64,000 nucleotides of DNA from SSC3 sp963769585 (lineage in GTDB: Bacteria > Actinomycetota > Actinomycetes > Propionibacteriales > Nocardioidaceae), in assembly GCA_963769585.1 (NCBI GenBank), contig CAVYMJ010000006.1:1054001-1118000 (forward strand). Direction: 5' to 3'. Positions 41,163 through 48,691 of this stretch are shown here, piece after piece. The notes beneath the pieces were generated by a model that had not been told where the DNA came from, did no database searches, and saw nothing but the letters and a program-made list of their open reading frames with translations. The number at the start of each line of letters is the position of its first letter. Position 1 is the first letter of the stretch. Made by a program: the position numbers and the translations under genes.

Positions 41163-42251
41163 GTGCCCGACCTGACTCCTGAGCCCCGCGTTGGATCAGT
41201 CCGTTTCCCACCGGTGGTCCGTTCGCCCTGGTGGGTGCTCTCGCGTCGGCTGTTCATGGCGATGGGGATCCTCGGGCTCTGCGTCGCGCTCGTCTACATC
41301 GACCGCGACGGCTACTACGACGGCAACGACCCCGACGGCAGGGTCAGTCTCATCGACGCCATCTACTACACGACGGTGACGCTGAGCACGACCGGCTACG
41401 GTGACATAGCCCCGTACTCGGCCCAGGCTCGTCTGACGAACGCCATCGTGGTCACGCCACTGCGCATCGCCTTTCTGGTGCTGCTCATCGGTACGACGCT
41501 CGAGGTGCTTGCTGCGCAGGGCCGCTACAACTTCCGGGTCTACCGGTGGAGGAGACAGATGGGCGAGCATGTCGTCGTCGTGGGTTACGGCACCAAGGGG
41601 CGCAGCGCGGTCGAGCTGCTGCTGAACAACGGGACACCCAAGGAGCACATCGTCGTCGTCGACCCCAGCTCCAGCGGGCAGGACGAGGCCAATGCCGACG
41701 GCCTGACAGTGATCACCGGGGACGCGACCCGGCGCGACGTGCTTCGTCGAGCCGGCGTGGCCAAGGCGAAGCAGGTCATCATCACCACCAACCGCGACGA
41801 CTCCACCGTGCTCGCCACCCTCAACGTGCGAGCGCTCAACCCCAAGGCGTACGTCGTGGCGTCGGTCCGCGAGGAGGACAACGTCCAGCTGGTGCGGCAG
41901 TCAGGCGCCGACTCTGTCATCACGTCGTCCTCGGCGGTCGGCCGGCTACTGGGCCTGTCGTCGATGAGTCCGGCGCTGGGCTACGTGATGGAGGACCTGC
42001 TCTCCTACGGGGAGGGTCTCGAGGTGGCCGAGCGCGAACTGCTCGTCCCTGAGGTCGGCAAGCAGCCGCAGCAGCTTCCCGACCAGGTAATGGCGGTACT
42101 GCGCGACGGCAAGGTCTACCGCTACTTCGACCCGGTGGTGACCCAGCTCGCGCGTGGAGACCGCCTGGTGGTCGTGCGCCCCGCAGAGGAGCTTCCGTGG
42201 GCGCCCAGGCCGGGAACCCACGGCGAGCGCACGAGCGACGAAGAGGACTAG
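41163..42251 (+). CDS. potassium channel with RCK domain
   Basis: 362 residues. Two membrane helices (near 20-45 and 95-115) flank the pore loop with the selectivity filter TTGYGD near 79. The C-terminal half is a TrkA-N/RCK domain (VVVVGYGTKGRSAVELL near 138) that would bind a nucleotide or Ca2+ to gate the pore, followed by a short TrkA-C-like part. It is a KtrA/MthK-like K+ channel in the cytoplasmic membrane. GTG start 6 nt after TAGCCT. Confidence 0.92.
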   Translation: MPDLTPEPRVGSVRFPPVVRSPWWVLSRRLFMAMGILGLCVALVYIDRDGYYDGNDPDGRVSLIDAIYYTTVTLSTTGYGDIAPYSAQARLTNAIVVTPLRIAFLVLLIGTTLEVLAAQGRYNFRVYRWRRQMGEHVVVVGYGTKGRSAVELLLNNGTPKEHIVVVDPSSSGQDEANADGLTVITGDATRRDVLRRAGVAKAKQVIITTNRDDSTVLATLNVRALNPKAYVVASVREEDNVQLVRQSGADSVITSSSAVGRLLGLSSMSPALGYVMEDLLSYGEGLEVAERELLVPEVGKQPQQLPDQVMAVLRDGKVYRYFDPVVTQLARGDRLVVVRPAEELPWAPRPGTHGERTSDEED

Positions 42252-42259
42252 GGCCCGGG

Positions 42260-43972
42260 TCAGTCGACCGGGACTGACCAGACCAGCCTGGTCCCCCTGC
42301 CGGAGGGCCCCGCTTCGACCACCAGGGTGCCGCGCCGGGTCTCGGCGCGATTACGCAGGTTCCCCAGACCGCTCCGGCGTTCCAGTGCCCCGATCCCTTG
42401 GCCGTCATCGACGACGGTGATCGTGAGCGTGCCGCCCCGAGCCTGGATCGAGAGTTCGGCGGCCCGCGCCGCGGCGTGCCGGCCGACGTTGGTCAGCGCC
42501 TCACGAACCACGGCCGTCACGTCTCCGGTGAGCTCTTGATCACTGAGGGTGTCAACCGGTCCTTCGAAGGCCAACTGTGGGTCGAACCCGAGCGTCGGAC
42601 GGACCTCGTCGACGACGTCGAGGACCGCGGACTTGAGCCCGACGGTGGGAGGGCGGAGCTGGAAGATGGAGACGCGGATCTGCCGGATCGCCTCGTCGAG
42701 CCCGTCCACCACCTTCTCCAGAGCCGCGGTGTGCGGACTGTCCCCTAGGTGTGAGGCCGTCGCCTGGATGGTCATGCCGGCAGCGAACAGCTGCTGGATG
42801 ACATGGTCGTGCAGGTCGCGGGCGATCCGGGCGCGGTCCTCCAGCAGCAGGACCTTGTGCTGGTCCTGGCGCGCCAAGGCGAGCTCGAGTGCCACGGAAG
42901 CCTGGTTGGTGAAGGTCGTGGCCATCTCCAGCTCGGCTCGGGTGAAGGGGCGGCGGTGGGGGTGGCGGGAGACCAGCAGAGCACCACGTATCCGCTCCGA
43001 GCCCACGACCGGGATCACCATCACGGCGCCGACCTGGATCACCTCGGACAGGTAGATCCTGCGACCGGCGTGCTCGGAGGCGTCCTGAGCGTCGCGAACT
43101 CGGACGGACTGACCCGTCCCCAGCACCTGCTCGCTCAACGTGTTCGCCATCGGGTACGTCGAGCCCGCGAGCACCTCGGCGTCGCTCCCCAGGGCGGCTA
43201 CGACGGAGAGGTGCTTGTTGTCGCTCGTCGGAACCACGGCCGTCACCAGGTCGGCATCGGCCAGGCTCATCACACTCTGGGCGATCAGCTCCAGCGGCGA
43301 CTCGTCCCCACCGGCGAGGAGCTTTCGGGTTACCTCAGTCGACGTCTGGAGCCACTGCTGCCGGCGACGTGACTCCTCAAAGAGACGCGCGTTCTCGATC
43401 GCCACTCCCGCGGTCGCCGCCAGGGCCAGCACGAGCTCCTCGTCCTCGCCACTGAAGTCGACATCGTCGACGCGGGTGAGGTACAGGTTCCCGAAGACCT
43501 CGTCACGGACCCGGATCGGGACGCCAAGGAACCCCTTCATCGGCGGGTGGTTCTCTGGGAAGCCGACCGACCGTGCGTGCTCGGCGAGGTCGTGCAGCCT
43601 GATGGGCTGGGGCTCCTCGATCAGGTGGCCGAGGAGGCCCTTGCCCTCGGGCAGATGGCCGATCGCCTCGACCTGTGCAGATTCCATGCCGACGTGGATG
43701 AACTGCTCGAGACCAGCGCCCTCCGGGGCGACGACCCCGAGCGCGCCGTACCGTGCGTCGACGAGCTCGCAGGCGGCCTCGACGATCGTGCGCAGGACCG
43801 TCTCCAGTCCCAGATCGCCGACGATGCTGCGGTTGGCGTCGAGCAGCCTGCGCAAGCGGCTCTGCGCCGCCATAACGTCCTTTGCCCGTGCCACCAGCTG
43901 GGCCAACAGCTGGTCGAGCTCGAGACGCGGGGCACCGACGGGTGGCCCCTCAGGCTCGTGCAGTTCCTCCAC
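42260..43972 (-). CDS. DosS/DevS-like GAF sensor histidine kinase
   Basis: 570 residues: a short N-terminal helix, GAF1 (about 50-195), GAF2 (about 215-360), a HisKA_3 helix with phospho-His in ARDLHDHVIQQLF near 386, and a HATPase domain with NVGRHA and DGQGIG. GAF1 contains VGFPENHPPMKGFLGVPIRVRD, closely matching the segment of mycobacterial DevS/DosT near the heme-ligating His, so heme-based O2/NO/CO or redox sensing is likely. The apparent partner, a DosR-like regulator, is encoded about 2.4 kb away past a carboxypeptidase gene. GTG start with TAGGGT 6 nt upstream. Confidence 0.88.
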   Translation of the reverse strand: MEELHEPEGPPVGAPRLELDQLLAQLVARAKDVMAAQSRLRRLLDANRSIVGDLGLETVLRTIVEAACELVDARYGALGVVAPEGAGLEQFIHVGMESAQVEAIGHLPEGKGLLGHLIEEPQPIRLHDLAEHARSVGFPENHPPMKGFLGVPIRVRDEVFGNLYLTRVDDVDFSGEDEELVLALAATAGVAIENARLFEESRRRQQWLQTSTEVTRKLLAGGDESPLELIAQSVMSLADADLVTAVVPTSDNKHLSVVAALGSDAEVLAGSTYPMANTLSEQVLGTGQSVRVRDAQDASEHAGRRIYLSEVIQVGAVMVIPVVGSERIRGALLVSRHPHRRPFTRAELEMATTFTNQASVALELALARQDQHKVLLLEDRARIARDLHDHVIQQLFAAGMTIQATASHLGDSPHTAALEKVVDGLDEAIRQIRVSIFQLRPPTVGLKSAVLDVVDEVRPTLGFDPQLAFEGPVDTLSDQELTGDVTAVVREALTNVGRHAAARAAELSIQARGGTLTITVVDDGQGIGALERRSGLGNLRNRAETRRGTLVVEAGPSGRGTRLVWSVPVD

Positions 43973-43978
43973 GTCACG

Positions 43979-43984
43979 ACCCTA
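43979..43984 (-). promoter_or_regulatory. -10 hexamer of DosS-like kinase gene
   Basis: TAGGGT on the minus strand, 6 nt before the GTG at 43972. Confidence 0.5.
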
Positions 43985-44114
43985 GCCCGGCAACTACTGT
44001 CACCGGGTCAACGGACGATAGCTACCGGGCAGCGCCCGCGGTACAGCACCTGATGGCTGACCGAGCCGGTCAGCCTCGACGAACGCCTGGGTCCGTCACG
44101 AGGGGAAAGAAGCA

Positions 44115-44147
44115 GCCACCGGCCGGGCGGGGGGCCCAACCGGTGGC
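44115..44147 (-). terminator. terminator after carboxypeptidase gene
   Basis: GCCACCGG (44115-44122) pairs perfectly with CCGGTGGC (44140-44147); on the minus strand the stem is followed by TGCTTCTTTCCCC. It lies 17 bp past the stop of the M14 gene. Confidence 0.65.
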
Positions 44148-44163
44148 CGCGTCAGGGGCGCTG

Positions 44164-46275
44164 TTACCAGCGTTTGCTGCACTCGGAGAGGTTGACCTTC
44201 GCCTGCTCTCCGCGCCCGACCACCACAGGCACCGTCTGCAGCACCTGGCCGTCCTTCTCGCACGTCAATGTCCAGTTCTCGATCAGTCCGGGGACCTCGT
44301 AGGAGTCAACGGTGAGCGAGTCGAACAGCGTCGCCTTGAGATCGTACGTCGGGCTGACGGACGCGAAGTTGATTACTCGCAGGATGTAGTCGCCCGGAAG
44401 CGGGGCGGCGATCTCCGCCTCCTCCTTCTCAGCAGGAGCGTTCCCCGAGCTTCCCACCTTCGTCAGCTTGCCGTCGGCCTCCTTGCGGTACACCTCGAGG
44501 TCCAGGTCGTCCGGCATCGGCCAGTCGAGGGTCACCTTCATGACGTCGATCCCGGTCTCGGTGATCGTGAACGGGTGGTCGACCTCCTGGTTGATCGTGG
44601 TCGCGCCGCCGGTCCAGGACTCCGAGCGCACCGGGGTGTCCTCCGTGATCTCGACGAGCTTGTCCTGCACCACCGGACGCGTCGACTGGTTGACGTGCCA
44701 GGTGTACTTCCCGGTCGACCCCACCAGCATGGTGGAGTTCAGGTTGTCGGTGAAGGAACCCTGCCAGGTCGGCGTGGAGAACTGCTTGCGCAGCCGGAGC
44801 GTGGCGCCCTTGGGTGCCTTGCCGGTGATCACCGCGTGGGTGGCGGTGTCCACCGTGTTCTCCAGCGCCGTGAGGTAGGCCTCGCGGTTGCCCTTGCCGG
44901 CGTACAGCCCGGAGCCGAGGTACTCGTCGACCACCGTGGGGAACGGCGGGTGGAACTCGTCCGGGCCGATCTCGAAGGTGAACCCGTAGCCGCCCGTGGC
45001 GTTGTAGGACCAGTCCTCGGTCGTGCCGGTGGTGTCGTAGAGCTCCCAACCGTGGATGTTCGCGTAGCCGTTGGCGGAGGTCATCCGCGCACCCAGCGCC
45101 TTCAGCCCTGCCTCGTCGGGCGCGAAGCCGACCGGCTCACCGGAATGCCCGATGGTGTCGGGGTGTACGCCGTTGGGTCGCAGCACGAGGTTGGAGTAGG
45201 TGTGGTTGGAGATCATCGTGGTCACCTGGCGGCTGCTGACCAGCTCGCGGACGTTCTGGATCTCCGGCTCGGAGAACGGGCCTGCCCCGCGGTACGTCGG
45301 GTCGGCGAACACGTCAGAGGCACCCGGCCCGCCCCAGAAGCCGCCGTAGTTCCGGTTCAGGTCCACGCCGGTGCCATACCCGCCCGGGCTGGTTGCACTG
45401 CCGACCCGGCAGGTGCCGTCCGGAGTGTCCTGGCCGTCGACGATGCGGCAGTTCTTGCGCTTGTAGGCGTTGCCAGGCGTACCGAGGATCGTGACTGTGC
45501 TTCCGTTGTCGGTTTCGCGCAGGTCCACCACCTCACCGTCGGTACGGGAGAGCTCGAAGCCGTCGACGTTGACGACCGGCACCACGAGAACGCGCGACCG
45601 GTCCAGCAGGCTGGTGATGCGGGCGTCGGAGCCGTAGTTCTTCACCAGGTCGAAGGCGAACTCCATCGCAAGCTCGCCCGAGGGCCACTCGCGGGCATGG
45701 TGCAGGCCGAGCAGCAGGAACGTCGGCCGTCCATCGTTGGCTGCGTGCACGTCGCGGCCGATCTCGATGCCGTAGACCGAGCGTCCGTCCAAGGACTGGT
45801 GCGGAAGTGTGATCCGCTTGGCGATCGTCGGCGAGCTGGCAACGAGCTGGTTGATGTTCTCGTTGTAGTCGGCCAGTGTCCGGTAGTGGTCACGGCCCGA
45901 GGGAAGCGGCGACATCAGCGTCGCTGCCGCGTATGCGGCATTCGTCCTGTTGTTCTGCGCCTCGCGCAGCGTCAGGTCGGGGATGCGGACGTCATAGTCG
46001 AGCCCGGCGTCGGCGAGCTGGCGGAGGTCGCTGCCGTTGTGCAGCACGACCTCCACATAGTCGTGGCCCGCGTGCTCGGTCAGGTCGAGGCCGAGGGTCT
46101 GAAGCAGTTCCTTGTCCGCACGTGTCGGGGTGTCGACAGTGACGAGCCGTGGCGCGAAGGCTGTGTCCTCAGCGTGTGCGGCGCCACCCGCAGAGGCCGG
46201 GATGATGCCGGCCAGGGCGAGAGAGGCGGTCGCAGACGCAGCCACGAGACGGATACGGCGATGCGATGGGCGCAT
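44164..46275 (-). CDS. secreted M14 zinc carboxypeptidase
   Basis: 703 residues. A Sec signal peptide (RIRLVAASATASLALAGIIPASA) leads to a pro-region and the M14 catalytic domain. The zinc ligands are H-x-x-E in LHHAREWPSGE near 215 and the His in MISNHTYSN; the catalytic Glu is in YGFTFEIGP near 430. C-terminal beta-sandwich domains (about 490-700) resemble P/CUB-like binding modules. It would release C-terminal residues from peptides outside the cell. CAGGAG lies 7 nt before the ATG. It separates the two-component genes that resemble DosS and DosR. Confidence 0.92.
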   Translation of the reverse strand: MRPSHRRIRLVAASATASLALAGIIPASAGGAAHAEDTAFAPRLVTVDTPTRADKELLQTLGLDLTEHAGHDYVEVVLHNGSDLRQLADAGLDYDVRIPDLTLREAQNNRTNAAYAAATLMSPLPSGRDHYRTLADYNENINQLVASSPTIAKRITLPHQSLDGRSVYGIEIGRDVHAANDGRPTFLLLGLHHAREWPSGELAMEFAFDLVKNYGSDARITSLLDRSRVLVVPVVNVDGFELSRTDGEVVDLRETDNGSTVTILGTPGNAYKRKNCRIVDGQDTPDGTCRVGSATSPGGYGTGVDLNRNYGGFWGGPGASDVFADPTYRGAGPFSEPEIQNVRELVSSRQVTTMISNHTYSNLVLRPNGVHPDTIGHSGEPVGFAPDEAGLKALGARMTSANGYANIHGWELYDTTGTTEDWSYNATGGYGFTFEIGPDEFHPPFPTVVDEYLGSGLYAGKGNREAYLTALENTVDTATHAVITGKAPKGATLRLRKQFSTPTWQGSFTDNLNSTMLVGSTGKYTWHVNQSTRPVVQDKLVEITEDTPVRSESWTGGATTINQEVDHPFTITETGIDVMKVTLDWPMPDDLDLEVYRKEADGKLTKVGSSGNAPAEKEEAEIAAPLPGDYILRVINFASVSPTYDLKATLFDSLTVDSYEVPGLIENWTLTCEKDGQVLQTVPVVVGRGEQAKVNLSECSKRW

Positions 46276-46341
46276 TAAGTTACTCCTGGGTTAGGGGTCG
46301 TGGGCCCAACGAAACAGGTCGGCTCGGGTCACGGTCCTCGT

Positions 46342-46376
46342 GGGACCTCTGGCGACGGTGACGGGACCTTCGGGCG
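46342..46376 (+). promoter_or_regulatory. two DosR-like boxes before the dosR-like gene
   Basis: GGGACCTCTGGCGA (46342-46355) and GGGACCTTCGGGCG (46363-46376) share GGGACCT, the strong half of the mycobacterial DosR box, and start 21 bp apart. They sit 37-71 bp before the dosR-like ATG. Autoregulation of this kind is known for mycobacterial DevR/DosR. Confidence 0.5.
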
Positions 46377-46412
46377 GTGCCGGCGCCGTCCGGCAGCCTG
46401 TACAAAGGAAAC

Positions 46413-47066
46413 ATGACGAACCCTGCGGCCGTCCGCGTCTATCTGCTTGACGACCACGAGGTCGTCCGCCAGGGCCTCCGCAGCCTGCTGGAAGCCACCG
46501 GCGACATCGAGGTGGTCGGCGAGTCCGGGTCCGCCGAAGAGGCAGTGAGCCGGGTGCCTGCCCTTCGACCCGACGTGGCGGTGCTGGACGGCAGGCTGCC
46601 CGATGGCTCCGGGGTGGAGGTCTGTCGCTCGATCCGTTCTGTCGACCCCACCATCAAGGCGCTGATCCTGACGTCGTACGACGACGACGAGGCCCTCTTC
46701 GCGGCCATCATGGCGGGCGCCTCGGGGTACGTCCTCAAGGACATCCGTGGCACCGACCTGGTGGACGCGATCAAGCGGGTTGCCGCCGGGCAGTCGCTGA
46801 TCGACCCCTCTCTCACGGCCCGGGTGCTCGAGCGGGTGCGCAACGGGCCCACGATCGCGCCCGAGCTGGCCGACCTGACCGAGCAGGAGCTGATCCTGCT
46901 CGGCCACATCGCCGAGGGTCTGACCAACCGTCAGATCGGGGAGAAGATGTTCCTGGCCGAGAAGACCGTCAAGAACTACGTCTCGAGCATCCTGGCCAAG
47001 CTCGGCCTGGAGCGGCGTACCCAGGCAGCGGTGCTGGCGTCAAAGCTGCTCGGCGCTGGCAACTGA
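46413..47066 (+). CDS. DosR/DevR-like response regulator
   Basis: 217 residues. The receiver domain has LLDDHEVVRQGLRSLLE, the phospho-acceptor Asp59 in VAVLDGRLPDGSG and LKDI with the conserved Lys. The C-terminal LuxR-type HTH (LTEQELILLGHIAEGLTNRQIGEKMFLAEKTVKNYVS in outline) is very close to mycobacterial DevR, including the SILAKLGLERRTQAAVLA tail. It probably receives phosphate from the kinase at 42260-43972 and drives a hypoxia/NO response. ATG 46413 follows AAAGGAA. Two DosR-like boxes lie in its promoter. Confidence 0.92.
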   Translation: MTNPAAVRVYLLDDHEVVRQGLRSLLEATGDIEVVGESGSAEEAVSRVPALRPDVAVLDGRLPDGSGVEVCRSIRSVDPTIKALILTSYDDDEALFAAIMAGASGYVLKDIRGTDLVDAIKRVAAGQSLIDPSLTARVLERVRNGPTIAPELADLTEQELILLGHIAEGLTNRQIGEKMFLAEKTVKNYVSSILAKLGLERRTQAAVLASKLLGAGN

Positions 47067-47122
47067 TCCGCCGGCAGCCGACTCGACTGGGCCCGCGATC
47101 GGCCGGCCGCTGCTCGCTCAGC

Positions 47123-47815
47123 TCAGCACCGGCCCCAGATCCCGCGGTTCGCGGCCTTCGCCTGGCGCTGGGCCTTGCGGTACGACGCGACCCGCTGGAA
47201 CGGGTTGTGGTGGTAGACGAAGACCTTGCCCCAGCCCCGGTAGATCTGCACCCGGCTGAGATCCTTGCCGGTGCTGATCTTGACCACGTAGCGGAGCAGC
47301 CGGCCGTAGCTGTCCTTGTAGGCCTGGGTCGGATCGGAAACCAGCCTGACCCGGCTGCCCTCGCGGAGCATCCGCTTCATCGACCGCGAGGCCTGCACGC
47401 CGCCACATTCGGTGGTGCCGAACACCTCGGGGGTGTCGACGCCGAGCAGGCGCACTCTTCGCACTGGCCCAGCAGCGCGAAGTCTGACCTTGATGGTGTC
47501 GCCGTCGGACACGGCGACGACGGTGGCCTTCTGGCGGATCACCTGCTTGGCCCCGGCGTCACTGCCGGTGGGTGGGGTCTTGCCGTAGTAGCACGGGCAC
47601 GGGTTGGACTCGCAGGCGATCCCGTCACCGTCGGCGTCCAGGTTGTCCGGGTCGTACTTGGGGCCGCCCTTGTTCAGGAAGTAGAGCTGGGCGTCCTTCT
47701 GGTTGGCGAAGTCGCCGCAGTCCTTGTCCAAGGCGTGCGCCGGGCTCGAGCCGAACCAGACGACGAGGCCGGCCAGGAGGCACAGCGAGACGGCAGCCGC
47801 GAGTCTGTTGAGCAT
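47123..47815 (-). CDS. secreted thermonuclease with excalibur domain
   Basis: 230 residues. A signal peptide ending near residue 28 (SSPAHA) is followed by an excalibur-like Ca-binding module (CGDF…DADGDGIACE, about 32-65) and a staphylococcal-nuclease domain (about 88-230). The nuclease Arg/Glu/Arg residues appear in VRLLGVDTPE and DSYGRLLRYV. It would be an extracellular or cell-wall nuclease. ATG 47815 is 7 nt after TAACGT; the frame extends further upstream but without a signal peptide. Confidence 0.87.
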   Translation of the reverse strand: MLNRLAAAVSLCLLAGLVVWFGSSPAHALDKDCGDFANQKDAQLYFLNKGGPKYDPDNLDADGDGIACESNPCPCYYGKTPPTGSDAGAKQVIRQKATVVAVSDGDTIKVRLRAAGPVRRVRLLGVDTPEVFGTTECGGVQASRSMKRMLREGSRVRLVSDPTQAYKDSYGRLLRYVVKISTGKDLSRVQIYRGWGKVFVYHHNPFQRVASYRKAQRQAKAANRGIWGRC

Positions 47816-47822
47816 GCGTTCG

Positions 47823-47828
47823 ACGTTA
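47823..47828 (-). promoter_or_regulatory. -10 hexamer of thermonuclease gene
   Basis: TAACGT on the minus strand, 7 nt before the ATG at 47815. Confidence 0.5.
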
Positions 47829-47944
47829 CGAGCGTTTACTTTCGACGGCACGGGAATGCAGGAAGTCGGGCCTTTCACCGGACCGTGTCGATCACGCTAG
47901 AACTTCGTCGAAACTCCCCGGCTGAAGGCGCGGTGCTGCTGTGA

Positions 47945-48604
47945 TCAGCGGCGCAGCTCGGCGACGAAGTCATCGAACATGGCACGGCCCGACTCCACCC
48001 AGAAGTCATGCACCGGGGGCGGCATGTTTGCCTCCATCATGGCGTTCTCCTCGGCGAGCATCTGTTCCTGGATCAGTCCGATCGCAAGCCACGGCTTGTC
48101 TCCTAGGAAGCGCTGGAAACCGATGGCGCCCATCTCACCCCACTCCGCAACGTTGATGCAGAGCGCGATCAGAGGAACCACGTCCTCTTCTTCGTGGTCC
48201 AGGTGCGCCCCGAGGGCGATGTGCAGTTCGTTCAGCGCGGATACCGCTGCGTCACGCGACGCGCTCGACGGGTGCGCCCGCCAGCTGTCCACTGCAGCCT
48301 CTGTTGCCACCAGCGTGCCCAGGACCGCCTCGTGCTCGGCGTTCACGCGGGAGATCGCGTCAACGTGCTCAGGTAGGCGCTCCATCATGAGCGGATAGAT
48401 CGTGAGGTCCTCTGCTTCGTGGTGCGAGTGGAGCAGTTTGAGGACGTTGGCGTAGTACGACCCTACGAGCGTTGCACGATCAGTGTCTTCGGCGGGAGCC
48501 GCACCGACGAACCGCGAAACCCCGTCAAGCGCCTCGCGGAAGATGCGGTGGAAGCGGGTCATCGCCGTCGCGTCGGCAAGCGGGAGGTCAGGTACGGCCG
48601 TCAT
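47945..48604 (-). CDS. hemerythrin-domain protein
   Basis: 219 residues, a four-helix HHE/hemerythrin-like bundle. The first ligand His is in TRFHRIF, then HSHHEAEDLTIYP, NAEHEAVLG, and HLDHEEEDVVP give the H-HxxxE-H-HxxxE(D) set for a diiron centre. Proteins of this type bind O2 or NO, or act in iron or redox stress. GAGGAG lies just before the ATG. It has no operon partner except possibly the fusion gene to its right on the same strand. Confidence 0.85.
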   Translation of the reverse strand: MTAVPDLPLADATAMTRFHRIFREALDGVSRFVGAAPAEDTDRATLVGSYYANVLKLLHSHHEAEDLTIYPLMMERLPEHVDAISRVNAEHEAVLGTLVATEAAVDSWRAHPSSASRDAAVSALNELHIALGAHLDHEEEDVVPLIALCINVAEWGEMGAIGFQRFLGDKPWLAIGLIQEQMLAEENAMMEANMPPPVHDFWVESGRAMFDDFVAELRR

Positions 48605-48691
48605 GGAGGCTCCTCGCTGAGGTTGGCTCTCAGAGCCTGTGCCCTCGACCCCTCTCGGTCAAGGGTCTGACGAGACAAGAGCCGGCCCGGC

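Noticed and set aside
43882..46278. 798-codon plus-strand frame opposite the carboxypeptidase gene
   Set aside because: Shadow of the M14 peptidase, which has a signal peptide and intact zinc motifs.
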